Counted from the stretch's first letter, positions 1 through 8,769 are shown. The stretch is 10,779 nucleotides of DNA from an uncultured Rhodospirillaceae bacterium (GCA_913054205.1 CAJXJM010000045.1:1-10779); one strand, 5' to 3'. The notes: generated from the sequence alone by a model not told the origin. Numbers and translations: made by a program.

Positions 1-2193
1 GACTTTAGCCCCACCGCCATCAAGATTACGAAGTAGAATCTCACCGTCATGATCTTCCATTATTTTTGTCGCAATTGCTAGTCCCAATCCAGCGCCGCGA
101 TCACGGGTTGTGACATAAGGTTCTGTAATTCTGTCGAGTAATTCTTCTTGGAAGCCTTTACCAGTATCCATAATGCTAACTTCAATTTGGTTTTCTTTGT
201 CATCAAGTATTAAATTGATGCGACCAGTGACGTTATTTTTTTCATCTGTTTCAGCAGTAATAGATTCAGCTGCATTTTTCAAAATATTCGTTAAAGAACG
301 GCTGATTTGCTGGCGATCACAAGTCAGCATGACGGGCTCATCCGGCGTTATCATCTCGTAATTGATGCCGGGGAAACGATTTTTTTCCAGGAATATACTT
401 TGCTTGCAAAGCTCGCTGAGATTAACTTCTTTAAGCTCTGGTTGGGGCATGCGGGCGAAGGAAGAAAACTCATCGACCATACGTCCGATATCTTCAACTT
501 GGCGCACAATGGTATCTGTGCACATAAAGAAGGTCTCTTTATCTGACGTAATTTCATCTTGGTATTTACGTCTTAACCGTTCAGCGGAAAGCTGTATGGG
601 CGTCAGTGGGTTTTTGATTTCATGCGCAATACGGCGCGCTACATCTGCCCATGCGGCCTTGCGTTGAGCTGATAATAATTCAGAGACGTCGTCAAAAGTC
701 ACTACGTAACCGATGATTTCCTGGGCAATTTTTTCAGCAGCGACCGAAACAATCAAGGTGCGCAGACGGCCATCGCGCGAAATCTTTATTTCACCTTGTG
801 CAGTGCGATTTGGATTGGATTTCACCTGGTCCAGCAATCCTGCCATTTCAGGTATGCACTGTCCGAGGGGTTCTTCGTTGTGCAGCTCCAAATCGGTTGA
901 TAGAAGTTCTGAAGCTGAGCGATTTGGTAGATGAATGCGCCCTTCTCGGTCTAAACCAATGACGCCTGCTGAAACGCCGGACAACACCACTTCCGTAAAG
1001 CGGCGGCGTTCGTCCAATTGTCTGTTTGCTTCGATCAAGCCCCGCTGTTGGCTTTCAAGCTGCTCCGTCATTCGGTTGAAGGAACGGCTGAGCTTTCCAA
1101 CTTCATCTCGATCCTTCGTTCTTTCAATATTCACGCGGGCCGATAAATTGCCCTGCCGTACTTGATCGGCTGCATCAATCAATTCTCCAATCGGTGTTGA
1201 GATTGTCGAAGCTATCGTCCAGCCAATCCAAATCGCCGCCAGCACCAACAAGAATGCGACGAGCGCAAAAACGAAAAGGAATTTGATTTGTAAACTATCG
1301 CGATTTTTTTCGAGCAGCGCATATTGGTTAGCGGCCCCTGTCGTTTGTGAAATATGTTCCAAAACTTGCGCATCGACAAACTTTCCGACCAACAGATATG
1401 AATCAACAAATGCTTCGAGCTTCACACCGGCGCGGACCGTGTTTTCGTTACGATTCTTTATAATAAACACTTCTCCTGGGCGGCTGTTTAACACGCCCCT
1501 CAGCAAATCATCAGAGGAGAAATTAAAGCCGAGAGAGAAACTCAATCTTGAACGCGCTAACGTCGCGCCACTACTATTAACGACGACGGCTTCTGACAAA
1601 TCCCGCACGTCGGAAAGCGTTGAGACAACATTGGCAAAAAGTCTCGGGTTTTGACGTAATCTCGGCGCGGCGCGGTTTAGGTCATTTGCCATGGCGAGTG
1701 CAATGCCACGAATGTTTTGCTGGTGCTCTCGTAAATAGGATTGTGCCACCACGCTGGACGCATTTACAGCGGTTCTGACGCGTTCGCTAAACCAGGTCTC
1801 CATTCCAAAATTAAGAAACAATCCTAAAAATGCGACTACGAGTAGCGCCGGGATAATGGCGACAAGACCAAAAGAGACGACCATTTTAATGTGTAGACGG
1901 GAGCCGGCGGAGCCATATTTTTTGGTAATCCACGCACGCACCAAACGGCGGGCTAATATAGCGCCCAAGGAGAGAGCCAAAATCAAATCAAGGTTGAGTA
2001 ACGCAATGACAGTCGTGAGGTTTGAATCGAGAGGCGAGAAGTCTGCCAAAACGGCGATTGTGGCAAGGCTGGAAACGCCAAGCGCAACCGCGACGATAAC
2101 AGCCAAAATTCTGGTCACACGAAGGCGTTTCACCAAGCCGCGTACCGCTTGGAATCCACCATTCGTCCCAATATTGGCTGTTTGTTCGCTCAT
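1..2193 (-). CDS. ntrY: Nitrogen regulation sensor histidine kinase NtrY (3' end cut by window edge)
   Basis: Membrane sensor kinase of the NtrY/NtrX two-component pair, linked in alphaproteobacteria to nitrogen and redox signalling. I translated the minus strand by hand: 731 codons run from ATG at 2193 to base 1 with no stop or frameshift. Visible parts: hydrophobic segments near residues 29-50, 61-80, 103-128 and 304-327; a periplasmic region between the third and fourth; a HAMP linker (about 330-385); a PAS-like region (about 395-505); an H-box with phospho-acceptor His524 (RIAHEIKNPLTP); an N-box with Asn636 and Asn640; the ATP-lid motifs DTGKGF (676-681) and GAGLGLAI (700-707). Only the last residues should be missing. 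AAGGA lies about 10 bases upstream of the chosen ATG; an in-frame ATG at 2226 is a weaker alternative. The gene starts 57 bases after ntrC, probably in the same operon; ntrX should follow outside the window. Confidence 0.95.
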   Translation of the reverse strand, partial: MSEQTANIGTNGGFQAVRGLVKRLRVTRILAVIVAVALGVSSLATIAVLADFSPLDSNLTTVIALLNLDLILALSLGAILARRLVRAWITKKYGSAGSRLHIKMVVSFGLVAIIPALLVVAFLGLFLNFGMETWFSERVRTAVNASSVVAQSYLREHQQNIRGIALAMANDLNRAAPRLRQNPRLFANVVSTLSDVRDLSEAVVVNSSGATLARSRLSFSLGFNFSSDDLLRGVLNSRPGEVFIIKNRNENTVRAGVKLEAFVDSYLLVGKFVDAQVLEHISQTTGAANQYALLEKNRDSLQIKFLFVFALVAFLLVLAAIWIGWTIASTISTPIGELIDAADQVRQGNLSARVNIERTKDRDEVGKLSRSFNRMTEQLESQQRGLIEANRQLDERRRFTEVVLSGVSAGVIGLDREGRIHLPNRSASELLSTDLELHNEEPLGQCIPEMAGLLDQVKSNPNRTAQGEIKISRDGRLRTLIVSVAAEKIAQEIIGYVVTFDDVSELLSAQRKAAWADVARRIAHEIKNPLTPIQLSAERLRRKYQDEITSDKETFFMCTDTIVRQVEDIGRMVDEFSSFARMPQPELKEVNLSELCKQSIFLEKNRFPGINYEMITPDEPVMLTCDRQQISRSLTNILKNAAESITAETDEKNNVTGRINLILDDKENQIEVSIMDTGKGFQEELLDRITEPYVTTRDRGAGLGLAIATKIMEDHDGEILLRNLDGGGAKV

Positions 2194-2250
2194 CCGGCTC
2201 AATTCCTTAGATGACCCATTTCGCATTTTACAACATCGAACCCTAATAAC

Positions 2251-3690
2251 CTATTTAGGCGTTCTGGTTATTGGTATATTTAACTCACGGATTTTCTTGC
2301 GCAATGTATTGCGGTTTAAGCCCAATAAATCTGCGGCTTTCAGCTGATTTCCTCGTGTCGCCCCCAAGGTTAGCGCTATCAATGGACGTTCCACCTCTTT
2401 CAATATTCGGTCGTAAAGTCCGGACGGTGGCAATTCCGCGCCGTGGGCAGAAAAATAATCTTTCAGGTGACTCTCAACCGCTTCCCCAATGCCATCACTT
2501 TTCCGCTCTTCGCTAATCGCAGGAGACGCTTCAGAAAGTTCAGCCTCAATGACTTCAATTCCAATTGTTTCTTGTGAATAAAGTGCCGCCAAACGCCGGA
2601 CGACGTTTTCAAGCTCACGCACATTTCCGGGCCAGTGATAGGCTTGCAATCTTTCCATAGCCTGAGGGTCTACAATTTTCCAAGGCAGACCTTCTTCTGC
2701 GGATTGCGCCAGAAAGTGTTTCACGAGTTCCGGTATGTCGTCGCGGCGTTCACGCAAAGGCGGCATGCGGATCGGTACGACATTCAAACGATAATATAGG
2801 TCTTCGCGAAACAAGCCTTGGCGGATCAGCTGGGTTAAATCGTGGTGCGTTGCGGCAACAATCCGAACATCACTTCTAATCGGTGTTTTGCCGCCAACCG
2901 ATGTATATTCACCTTCTTGCAACACACGAAGTAGCCGGGTCTGAGCTTCCGCCGGCATATCTCCAATTTCATCAAGAAATAAAGTCCCGCCTTCGGCCTG
3001 TTGAAAGCGCCCCATTGAGCGGCTGGTGGCACCGGTGAACGAGCCTTTTTCGTGGCCAAATAATTCGCTTTCAATTAATTCACGCGGAATGGCAGCCATA
3101 TTGATAGCGACAAAGGAGAAGTTTTTACGAGTTCCGTAATCATGTAGTGCCCTGGCGGCCAGTTCTTTACCCGTGCCTGAATCGCCGGTGATCAAAACGG
3201 TCAAATCAGTTGCCATCAAACGTGCCAGAGTCCGGTAGACTTCTTGCATGGCAGCGGAACGCCCAATTAAAGGCAGAATTTCGCCATTATCATCCTCTGG
3301 CCTCGCCCGACCGGAGGTGCTCTGGGCAGCTTGGAGAGCACGCTCTACAACGTTGACCAGTTCGTTTAAATCAAATGGTTTTGGCAGATATTCAAAAGCG
3401 CCCCGCTGTGTCGCATTGACCGCCGTCATTAATGTATTTTGGGCACTCATAACGATCACTTTGAGTTCAGGGCGAATTTTTTTGATGCGCGGCAACAGAT
3501 CTAGGCCATTTTCATCGGGCATGACGACATCCGTGATAACGAGATTTCCTTCGCCGTCGCTCACCCATTTCCACAATGTTGCTGCATTACTGGTGGTTCG
3601 TACATCGTAGCCCGCGCGGCCCAAAGCCTGATTGAGAACCGTCCGAATGGCGGCATCATCATCAGCGATCAATATTGTTGCGTTAGTCAA
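2251..3690 (-). CDS. ntrC: Nitrogen regulation response regulator NtrC (NRI), sigma-54 activator
   Basis: Bacterial enhancer-binding protein that, when phosphorylated by NtrB, hydrolyses ATP to open sigma-54 promoters of nitrogen-assimilation genes. A TTG start at 3690 is chosen because GGGAG lies 8 bases upstream and because it places the phospho-acceptor aspartate of ITDVVMPDE at residue 54, the classical NtrC position. A TTG at 3705 would add five residues but has no clear ribosome site. With 479 residues: receiver domain (about 3-120) with acidic pocket ADDD and Lys104 in LPKPFD; AAA+ domain with Walker A GDSGTGK (169-175), sigma-54 contact loop GSFTGA (216-221), Walker [10 protein letters not shown], and arginine-finger region; C-terminal Fis-type helix-turn-helix (about 440-468, [19 protein letters not shown]). 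The loop reads GSFTGA rather than the usual GAFTGA. The gene follows ntrB by 30 bases. Confidence 0.97.
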   Translation of the reverse strand: MTNATILIADDDAAIRTVLNQALGRAGYDVRTTSNAATLWKWVSDGEGNLVITDVVMPDENGLDLLPRIKKIRPELKVIVMSAQNTLMTAVNATQRGAFEYLPKPFDLNELVNVVERALQAAQSTSGRARPEDDNGEILPLIGRSAAMQEVYRTLARLMATDLTVLITGDSGTGKELAARALHDYGTRKNFSFVAINMAAIPRELIESELFGHEKGSFTGATSRSMGRFQQAEGGTLFLDEIGDMPAEAQTRLLRVLQEGEYTSVGGKTPIRSDVRIVAATHHDLTQLIRQGLFREDLYYRLNVVPIRMPPLRERRDDIPELVKHFLAQSAEEGLPWKIVDPQAMERLQAYHWPGNVRELENVVRRLAALYSQETIGIEVIEAELSEASPAISEERKSDGIGEAVESHLKDYFSAHGAELPPSGLYDRILKEVERPLIALTLGATRGNQLKAADLLGLNRNTLRKKIRELNIPITRTPK

Positions 3691-3720
3691 AAACTCTACT
3701 CCCAAATTTATAGCTCATGC

Positions 3721-4815
3721 CTATTCCGGTACTTCAGTCGACATCGGAAGAATGACGCGAAAAATTGTTTTCCCAGGCTGACTGTCAAACTCGATAACGC
3801 CGCCGTGGTCATCGATCATCTTGGCAACCAATGCCAGGCCGAGCCCTGATCCTTTGGGCTTCGAGGTGACAAAGGCTTCGAACAAATGATCCTGGAGATC
3901 GGCCGGTATGCCGTCGCCATTATCCTGAACGCTAATGACCAGTGGCAAATGAGTCCGAGAATTACTGCCGGGAACGGCGAAACGCACACTATGCTGATAA
4001 GCTGTTTTCAAGACTATTTCGCCGTTGGATGGGTCAACTGCTTCGGCGGCATTTTTTACCAAATTTAAGAAAATTTGGACCAGCTGGTCATGATTGCCAT
4101 CAATATGCGGCAAGGAAGGATCATAGCTTTCAGAAATTCTTATCGAGCGGGCAAAGCCGTTTTGCGCAATTTGGCGCACTCTTTCCAAAACTTTGTGCGC
4201 ATTTACCGGCGAACGTTCCAAGGGACGCTGATCAGAAAACACTTCCATTCTATCGACGAGCGCACAGATTCTATCAGTTTCATCACAGATCAAACGCGTG
4301 AGTTGCTGGTCTTCGGCATTAACGCCCTGCTCCAAAAGCTGCGCTGCACCGCGAATACCGGAAAGCGGGTTTTTAACTTCATGGGCAAGCATTGCTGCCA
4401 TTGCCGTTATTGAACGGGCGGCATTGCGGTGCGTGAGCTGACGGTCGATTTTATCGGCAATAGATCGCTCAAATATACTCAATATGGCAAAACCTGGATT
4501 ATCAACAAGTGGCGTCACTTGAACATTGACGAGTTGCTTGGCGATGCGTGGTGTATCCAGAGTTAACCCATAATCTGAAACACCGCTTCCGGTGTTTTGA
4601 ACTTGGCGAACGAGTGTCAGCAAGGGGCTGTCTGAGGGCAGCAGATCACCGATGGGATGACCCCGTAATTGAACCAGGCTGCCGCCGAAAAATTGCTCGC
4701 CGGCGCTGTTTAAATAGGCAATATTTCCGCCGTCATCGATAACGACAACGGTCGAATCAAGAGCGTTTAAAACGTTCTCAGTGTTGACGTCGAGAACTTC
4801 TCCATTGAGGGGCAT
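3721..4815 (-). CDS. ntrB: Nitrogen regulation sensor kinase/phosphatase NtrB (NRII)
   Basis: Cytoplasmic histidine kinase that phosphorylates NtrC under nitrogen limitation and, by family knowledge, is switched to phosphatase mode by PII protein. The ATG at 4815 gives 364 residues, normal for NtrB, and puts the start 13 bases after the dus stop codon; a longer frame back to 4893 would overlap dus. Domains: N-terminal PAS (about residues 10-115, VVVIDDGGNIAYLNSAGEQFF); H-box AAMLAHEVKNPLSGIRGA with phospho-acceptor His145; N-box NLVKNAAEAVD with Asn255; G1 box DNGDGIP (298-304); F-box FEAFVTSK; G2 box GSGLGLAL (322-329). No membrane segment is seen, as expected. The ribosome site is weak (AGAGA), which fits translational coupling to dus. 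Second gene of the dus-ntrBC-ntrY run. Confidence 0.96.
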   Translation of the reverse strand: MPLNGEVLDVNTENVLNALDSTVVVIDDGGNIAYLNSAGEQFFGGSLVQLRGHPIGDLLPSDSPLLTLVRQVQNTGSGVSDYGLTLDTPRIAKQLVNVQVTPLVDNPGFAILSIFERSIADKIDRQLTHRNAARSITAMAAMLAHEVKNPLSGIRGAAQLLEQGVNAEDQQLTRLICDETDRICALVDRMEVFSDQRPLERSPVNAHKVLERVRQIAQNGFARSIRISESYDPSLPHIDGNHDQLVQIFLNLVKNAAEAVDPSNGEIVLKTAYQHSVRFAVPGSNSRTHLPLVISVQDNGDGIPADLQDHLFEAFVTSKPKGSGLGLALVAKMIDDHGGVIEFDSQPGKTIFRVILPMSTEVPE

Positions 4816-4828
4816 TATAATGTCTCTT

Positions 4829-5815
4829 TTAAGCGGCCTGTTGGGTGAACAAAGGAAGATAGAAATTTTCGAGGGCGGCCTTGGCCCTATCAACGGAATC
4901 TATATTGTTAAATAATCCCCTGAATTCAGCCGATCCTGGCAGTCCCTTGCTGTACCAGCCAATATGCTTGCGAGCGATTCGAAGTCCCCGCTCCTCGCCA
5001 TAATGCGTGAGCAGTTCATCATAATGGCCTTGCACAATCTCATATTGCTCTGAGATTTCCGGATCGAGCAAATGCTCTCCAGTTTTAAGATAGTGATCTA
5101 CTTGTCCGATGAACCACGGCCGCCCATAAGTTCCGCGCCCGACCATGACGCCATCAGCGCCGGACTGCTCCAGCAACGCTGCCGCATCTTCAACTTCGAT
5201 AACATCACCATTTCCGATAACCGGAATGGACACGGCTTGTTTAACTTTGCGGATAAATCGCCAATCTGCTTTGCCGTTATAGAGCTGGCAGCGCGTTCGA
5301 CCGTGCACAGTGAGCATCTGAATGCCTGCATCTTCCGCAATTTTAGCGAGGCTCGGCGCGTTGCGACTGTCGTCATCCCAGCCTGTCCGCATTTTTAGCG
5401 TCACCGGTAAATCAACGGCTTTAACAACGGCCTCGATAATTCTACCCGCCAGCTTTTCATCTCGCATGAGCGCGGAACCGGCATGCCCGTTGGTTACTTT
5501 TTTAACCGGACAGCCCATATTGATGTCGATGAGTGCAGCGCCTCGATCCACATTCAGGCGCGCGGCTTCGGCCATGAGCTCTGGTTGACAGCCGGCCAAT
5601 TGCACAGCCATTGGAAACTCTTCAGCGCAATTGCTGGCCATTTTCATGGTTTTACGATTGGCGTATATCATCGCCTGGCTGGCGATCATCTCAGAAATTA
5701 CCAATCCGGCGCCATAACGCTTAGCCAGCCTGCGATACGGCATGTCAGAGACACCCGACATCGGGGCTAATATCACGTTATTTTCGAGCTCTATGGGACC
5801 AATTTTAATAGGCAT
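4829..5815 (-). CDS. dusB: tRNA-dihydrouridine synthase, DusB/NifR3 type
   Basis: FMN-dependent enzyme that reduces specific uridines in the D-loop of tRNA to dihydrouridine, using NADPH. The ATG at 5815 is preferred (328 residues, close to the usual length): GGGAG lies 7 bases upstream, whereas an upstream TTG at 5869 would sit inside a likely promoter -35 box. Visible family marks: N-terminal [18 protein letters not shown] flavin-binding strand; catalytic cysteine in [11 protein letters not shown] (Cys102); Lys141 in TLKMRTGW and His171 in TVHGRTR, both at FMN-contact positions; GNGDV and MVGRG phosphate-binding segments; a C-terminal helical domain. In alphaproteobacteria this gene, historically nifR3, heads the ntrBC operon, as here. 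The symbol dusB rests on context and sequence type; dus or nifR3 would also be correct names. Confidence 0.96.
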   Translation of the reverse strand: MPIKIGPIELENNVILAPMSGVSDMPYRRLAKRYGAGLVISEMIASQAMIYANRKTMKMASNCAEEFPMAVQLAGCQPELMAEAARLNVDRGAALIDINMGCPVKKVTNGHAGSALMRDEKLAGRIIEAVVKAVDLPVTLKMRTGWDDDSRNAPSLAKIAEDAGIQMLTVHGRTRCQLYNGKADWRFIRKVKQAVSIPVIGNGDVIEVEDAAALLEQSGADGVMVGRGTYGRPWFIGQVDHYLKTGEHLLDPEISEQYEIVQGHYDELLTHYGEERGLRIARKHIGWYSKGLPGSAEFRGLFNNIDSVDRAKAALENFYLPLFTQQAA

Positions 5816-5841
5816 ACGACTACTCCCAAAATTTTGCATAC

Positions 5842-5869
5842 TTATTAGGCAAAATAAGTTGAAAAGCAA
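5842..5869 (-). promoter_or_regulatory. Candidate sigma-70-type promoter for the dus-ntr operon
   Basis: On the minus strand a -35-like TTGCTT (5869-5864) and a -10-like TAATAA (5847-5842) are separated by 16 bases. Transcription would begin near 5835, about 20 bases before the preferred dus ATG, leaving room for the GGGAG ribosome site. This is a match by eye to the housekeeping consensus. No sigma-54 promoter or NtrC palindrome was seen here. Confidence 0.4.
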
Positions 5870-5893
5870 TGTTAAATGCAGGGGATTCTGATA

Positions 5894-5918
5894 ATTCTGC
5901 TCATTAAGAGAGCAGAAT
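5894..5918. repeat. Perfect 9-base inverted repeat at the end of the CcsA-like gene, upstream of dus
   Basis: ATTCTGCTC (5894-5902) and GAGCAGAAT (5910-5918) are perfect inverted copies around a 7-base loop; with one bulge the pairing extends further outward. The repeat includes the stop codon of the CcsA-like gene (5904-5906) and lies just upstream of the dus promoter candidate. It could fold as a terminator or processing hairpin for the upstream minus-strand gene, but no T-run follows on that strand, so an operator or attenuating hairpin is equally possible. Confidence 0.55.
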
Positions 5919-6701
5919 ATCGGTCACAAACTTTACGCCGGGATAGCCGAGGGTTAACAGCAAATAGGCCAATAAGACAATTCGAGTTGCCGCACGTCCT
6001 CTAATGCCTGTCCTAAAATGTTCAAAAAGGATAAAACCAACGATGACAAAGACGATCAAAGTGAGCGTGGTTTTGTGATCAAACGTCAAAAATTGGCCGG
6101 TTGTTGTGTAGAGCGTCGCCATCCCCGTAATCAGTCCGATCGCCAAAATAATCTCACTCGCAACCAAAAGCCGCACTAAAAGCCCTTCACTTCCGGCAAT
6201 GGAGGGTAAAAGGCGTGATAACCGCGTCCTTTTCTTGGATTTAATGGCGCGTTCCTGCAACGTTGCTGCAAGCGCAGCAACGGCGGCCAAAGTAATTAAG
6301 GCGTAAGTTGCGACAGAAACCGCAATATGAGTACCGATCCAGGCGAGCGGCGCATTACCGACCAAAGTCTTTTCTGGAACTTGGCTCCAAATTGTCGCAA
6401 GAACACCAATAATCAGGAGATATGGCAGCAAAATGGCCGTTAAACGCCAACCGTCCTCGGAAAAATAGGCGATGCCGGTGTAGAGTATGAGACAAGAAAC
6501 TACCGTCAGCCAAAGCGCCGTTGATAAACCGGTTTGCCAGCCTGCTGATTGACGTACCCAAACCCAAGCCAAAGTGCCGCATAATGCGACTGCGAGCGTA
6601 GACCAATAGACAATATCGCGCTGAGGTACCCGCCGAAACGTCAGCAACGAGGCCGGCACCAAGGCAAGAAGCGCAGTCACTTTAAGTATCGTTAATTCCA
6701 T
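5904..6701 (-). CDS. CcsA/YpjD-family inner membrane protein (cytochrome c assembly protein family)
   Basis: A 265-residue, strongly hydrophobic protein with about eight membrane segments (near residues 2-22, 30-50, 59-81, 86-106, 121-148, 173-197, 207-227, 238-258). It resembles the YpjD/HemX branch of the cytochrome c assembly (CcsA/CcmC-like) family. Family-like signatures are [20 protein letters not shown] with His125, the cytoplasmic stretch [17 protein letters not shown] with His209, and GYPGVKFV near the C-terminus. The two histidines lie in helices where heme ligands occur in relatives. The tryptophan-rich WWD motif of true CcsA/CcmC is not seen, so a direct heme-ligation role in cytochrome c assembly is not established. 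The ATG at 6701 has no clear ribosome site and lies only five bases after a -10-like box, suggesting a leaderless transcript. It is divergent from ispDF. Confidence 0.85.
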   Translation of the reverse strand: MELTILKVTALLALVPASLLTFRRVPQRDIVYWSTLAVALCGTLAWVWVRQSAGWQTGLSTALWLTVVSCLILYTGIAYFSEDGWRLTAILLPYLLIIGVLATIWSQVPEKTLVGNAPLAWIGTHIAVSVATYALITLAAVAALAATLQERAIKSKKRTRLSRLLPSIAGSEGLLVRLLVASEIILAIGLITGMATLYTTTGQFLTFDHKTTLTLIVFVIVGFILFEHFRTGIRGRAATRIVLLAYLLLTLGYPGVKFVTDILLS

Positions 6702-6706
6702 AACCC

Positions 6707-6734
6707 GTTATAACCAATCGTAAATTACTTGCAA
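6707..6734 (-). promoter_or_regulatory. Candidate promoter immediately in front of the CcsA-like gene
   Basis: On the minus strand TTGCAA (6734-6729) and TATAAC (6712-6707) are 16 bases apart, a good fit to -35 and -10 boxes. Only five bases (GGGTT) separate the -10 box from the ATG at 6701, so the start of transcription would fall on or beside the start codon. The match is by eye. The rest of the divergent region toward ispDF (6735-6840) is AT-rich, with no equally good plus-strand promoter noticed. Confidence 0.4.
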
Positions 6735-6840
6735 ATTTTGGATTCTATTCTAGCTTGGTTTCAGTTTTACCGATATTCACTTTATCGAACACGTTAAACC
6801 TATTGATATTAGCCTAAATGACGTTGGACAAACAAAAACG

Positions 6841-8046
6841 ATGAATTCTCAGGAAGATAACACGCAAGATAGCGACGTTGATTGTGTGGCATTGGTTGTT
6901 TCTGCGGGGCGCGGGCATCGTTTTGGCGGCGAAATACCCAAGCAATACTTGGCTTTAGGCGGACAATCCCTCCTCGCTCGCTCGATTGAATCGCTAGAAT
7001 CGCACCGACGTGTATCCGAGATTCTCGTCGTCATCCATCCGGATGATCAGGCGCTTTATGCCGACTCAATCGAAGGAATGGACCTTTTGCCGCCGGTATT
7101 TGGCGGTGCAGAACGACAGGATTCCGTGCGTTTTGGTTTGGAAAGCCTGGCTGGATTAGCGCCTAAATATGTGCTCATCCATGATTCTGTGCGCCCTTTT
7201 GTTGATCACGCGACAATTGACCTGTTACTCGGCGAGCTAGACGGCGGAAAAATCGGCGCAATTCCTGGGATTCCGGTCGCTGATACACTTAAACGCAGTG
7301 AAAACAACGTGATTACAGACACTGTGGATCGTGCTAATTTGTGGCGCGCCCAAACCCCACAAGCCTTTGTTTTTAATAAGATATTATCGGCCCATCAGGC
7401 GTTATTAGGTCAAGCTCTAACCGATGATGCTGCCATTGCTGAAGCCCGCGGAATTGAGGTCTCAATTGTACCCGGCAATGAAGACAATTTTAAAATAACC
7501 AATATGGATGATATGGAGCGTGGCGAAAATTTATTGTCGAAAGAGTCGATCGGAGAAAAATCAATGACACGTGTCGGTACTGGATTTGATGTCCACAAAT
7601 TTGAAGATGGAGACTCCGTCATTTTGTGCGGGGTCAAAATACCGCATGACAAATCTCTCGAAGGTCATTCGGATGCCGACGTTGCGATGCACGCAATTAC
7701 CGATGCGTTGTTGGGTGCAGTTGGTGCCGGCGACATCGGATTATTTTTTCCGCCGAGTGATCCGCAATGGAAAGATGTCTCGTCTGACATTTTTTTATCG
7801 CGCGCTGGAAAGGAAATTTCGGATCGCGGCGGACGCATCGAAAATATCGATTTGACCGTCATTTGTGAGCTTCCGAAAATTGGTCCACACCGAGATCAGA
7901 TGCGAACAAACATCGCGGATATTCTTAATATTGCCGCTGAACAAGTAAACATTAAGGGTACCACAACCGAGCAATTAGGCTTTACCGGAAGAGGTGAAGG
8001 TATCGCCGCTCAAGCCGCGGCATCAATCGCTATAAAGTCCACGTAA
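6841..8046 (+). CDS. ispDF: Bifunctional IspD/IspF enzyme of the MEP isoprenoid pathway
   Basis: A 401-residue fusion. The N-terminal domain (about 14-235) is 2-C-methyl-D-erythritol 4-phosphate cytidylyltransferase, joining CTP to MEP; the C-terminal domain (about 242-401) is 2-C-methyl-D-erythritol 2,4-cyclodiphosphate synthase. IspD marks: glycine-rich SAGRGHRFGG with IPKQY (Lys34), HDSVRPF (114-120), TPQAF, and Lys218 in FKITN. IspF marks: RVGTGFDVHKF with metal ligands Asp250 and His252, EGHSDADVAMHA with His284, GDIGLFFP, and the signature TTTEQLGFTGRGEGIA. IspE, which catalyses the step between, is not in the window. Such fusions are common in alphaproteobacteria. The ribosome site is poor (GGA about 13 bases upstream). 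The IspF part begins at an internal Met codon (7564), but the frame is continuous, so a single product is expected. Confidence 0.97.
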   Translation: MNSQEDNTQDSDVDCVALVVSAGRGHRFGGEIPKQYLALGGQSLLARSIESLESHRRVSEILVVIHPDDQALYADSIEGMDLLPPVFGGAERQDSVRFGLESLAGLAPKYVLIHDSVRPFVDHATIDLLLGELDGGKIGAIPGIPVADTLKRSENNVITDTVDRANLWRAQTPQAFVFNKILSAHQALLGQALTDDAAIAEARGIEVSIVPGNEDNFKITNMDDMERGENLLSKESIGEKSMTRVGTGFDVHKFEDGDSVILCGVKIPHDKSLEGHSDADVAMHAITDALLGAVGAGDIGLFFPPSDPQWKDVSSDIFLSRAGKEISDRGGRIENIDLTVICELPKIGPHRDQMRTNIADILNIAAEQVNIKGTTTEQLGFTGRGEGIAAQAAASIAIKST

Positions 8047-8098
8047 ACTCTTAAAGTAATATCTTATGAGTAGTAATTAAGTATTTAGTTATAGTGTT

Positions 8099-8413
8099 TT
8101 ATGAGGTGTTTTTATTAATCCACATTAGGAATTCTGGGTTGCCTTTTTCAATATCCAAAGCCACCACAGCGGGGCATTCATAGCTGTGCAATTCGACAAT
8201 TCTGGCGATTGCCTGCTCAGCTAAATCAGCCTTTGTTTTAAGAATTATGACAACCTCATTTTCCTTAGTTACTTTATCTTCCCACCGATAAATGGATGTC
8301 GATGGTCCGAGGATATTGGCGCAGGCGACAAGACGTTCTTCGACCAAAATTGTCGCAATTTTTTCTGCTTCCTCTTGTGATTCCGCAGTGGCGTAAAGCA
8401 GCTTTGTCGACAT
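8099..8413 (-). CDS. cutA: CutA-family divalent-ion tolerance protein
   Basis: A 104-residue protein with the full-length CutA1 pattern: an N-terminal strand KLLYATAESQEEAEKIA, then LVEERLVACANILG, the central SIYRWEDKV with KENEVVIILKT, and the C-terminal HSYECPAVVALDIEKGN followed by FLMWI. CutA forms very stable PII-like trimers; it was named for copper tolerance in Escherichia coli, but its real role is unsettled, so metal tolerance is only a family label. The ATG at 8413 has AGAGG about 8 bases upstream. The gene converges with ispDF across 52 bases that hold no obvious terminator, and diverges from the small gene at 8506. Confidence 0.95.
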   Translation of the reverse strand: MSTKLLYATAESQEEAEKIATILVEERLVACANILGPSTSIYRWEDKVTKENEVVIILKTKADLAEQAIARIVELHSYECPAVVALDIEKGNPEFLMWINKNTS

Positions 8414-8452
8414 AATGACGGCCTCTGAAAATTAGTGATTTGGTTTTTTGAG

Positions 8453-8476
8453 CATTTTAATTTAAAATGAATTAAA
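8453..8476. repeat. AT-rich palindromes in the cutA divergent region
   Basis: CATTTTAA (8453-8460) and TTAAAATG (8462-8469) form a perfect 17-base palindrome around a single T. An overlapping pair, TTTAATT (8456-8462) and AATTAAA (8470-8476), makes a second symmetry. They sit between cutA and the plus-strand gene at 8506, where a repressor operator or AT-rich promoter element could lie. AT-rich DNA forms such palindromes by chance fairly easily, so function is uncertain. Confidence 0.4.
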
Positions 8477-8505
8477 TTTCGCTAACGTTCAACGGAGGGC
8501 AGGCT

Positions 8506-8769
8506 GTGGACGTGCAGACGCAAACTATGGACGGTAATAATACCGGCAAACTAACCGGGGCACAATTCAAGTGGCTCCAACGTGGTCTCTCCCAAGCGGG
8601 CGGGAAACTCCCTTTGTTCGATGATGAAGGTCAGAAGGTAAGTGCACGGACGGTTAACAGCTGCTTGAAACAAGGCTGGGTCGAACCTTGGTTTAACAAT
8701 CCGATTAAACCAGATTGGCTGGTGTGCAAGCTGACCGAATCCGGTCGCAAGATTTTAGATCAAGTTTAA
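8506..8769 (+). CDS. Small hypothetical protein, possibly winged-helix-like
   Basis: An 87-residue soluble protein that I cannot name. The GTG start at 8506 is favoured by GGAGG (8494-8498) seven bases upstream; an in-frame ATG at 8527 is an alternative that has no such site. After a polar, glutamine- and asparagine-rich leader (1-14) comes LTGAQFKWLQRGLSQAGG, then SARTVNSCLKQGWVEPWF, and finally a strand-turn-helix ending LVCKLTESGRKIL. That order (helix, helix entering a GWVE strand, then a strand ending in LTESGR) resembles small winged-helix proteins in which LTxxGR closes the wing, so DNA binding is possible but is inference from pattern only. Codon use and the ribosome site suggest a real gene. 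It converges with the broken gene at 8829-9179, and it lies next to a palindrome at 8453-8469 that could be its own operator. Confidence 0.75.
   Translation: MDVQTQTMDGNNTGKLTGAQFKWLQRGLSQAGGKLPLFDDEGQKVSARTVNSCLKQGWVEPWFNNPIKPDWLVCKLTESGRKILDQV

Noticed and set aside
1856..2347. Long plus-strand open frames opposite ntrY, including one of 163 codons
   Set aside because: They lie antisense to an intact 731-codon NtrY frame with all kinase motifs, and their translations show no recognisable family.
4829..5869. A longer dus start at TTG 5869
   Set aside because: The TTG falls in the likely -35 box, while ATG 5815 has a GGGAG site and matches where the conserved protein begins.
5816..6840. Sigma-54 promoters or NtrC-binding palindromes near the ntr operon and ispDF
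   Set aside because: No TGGCAC-N5-TTGCA-like element or GCACC-N5-GGTGC-like palindrome was found by eye in the intergenic stretches.
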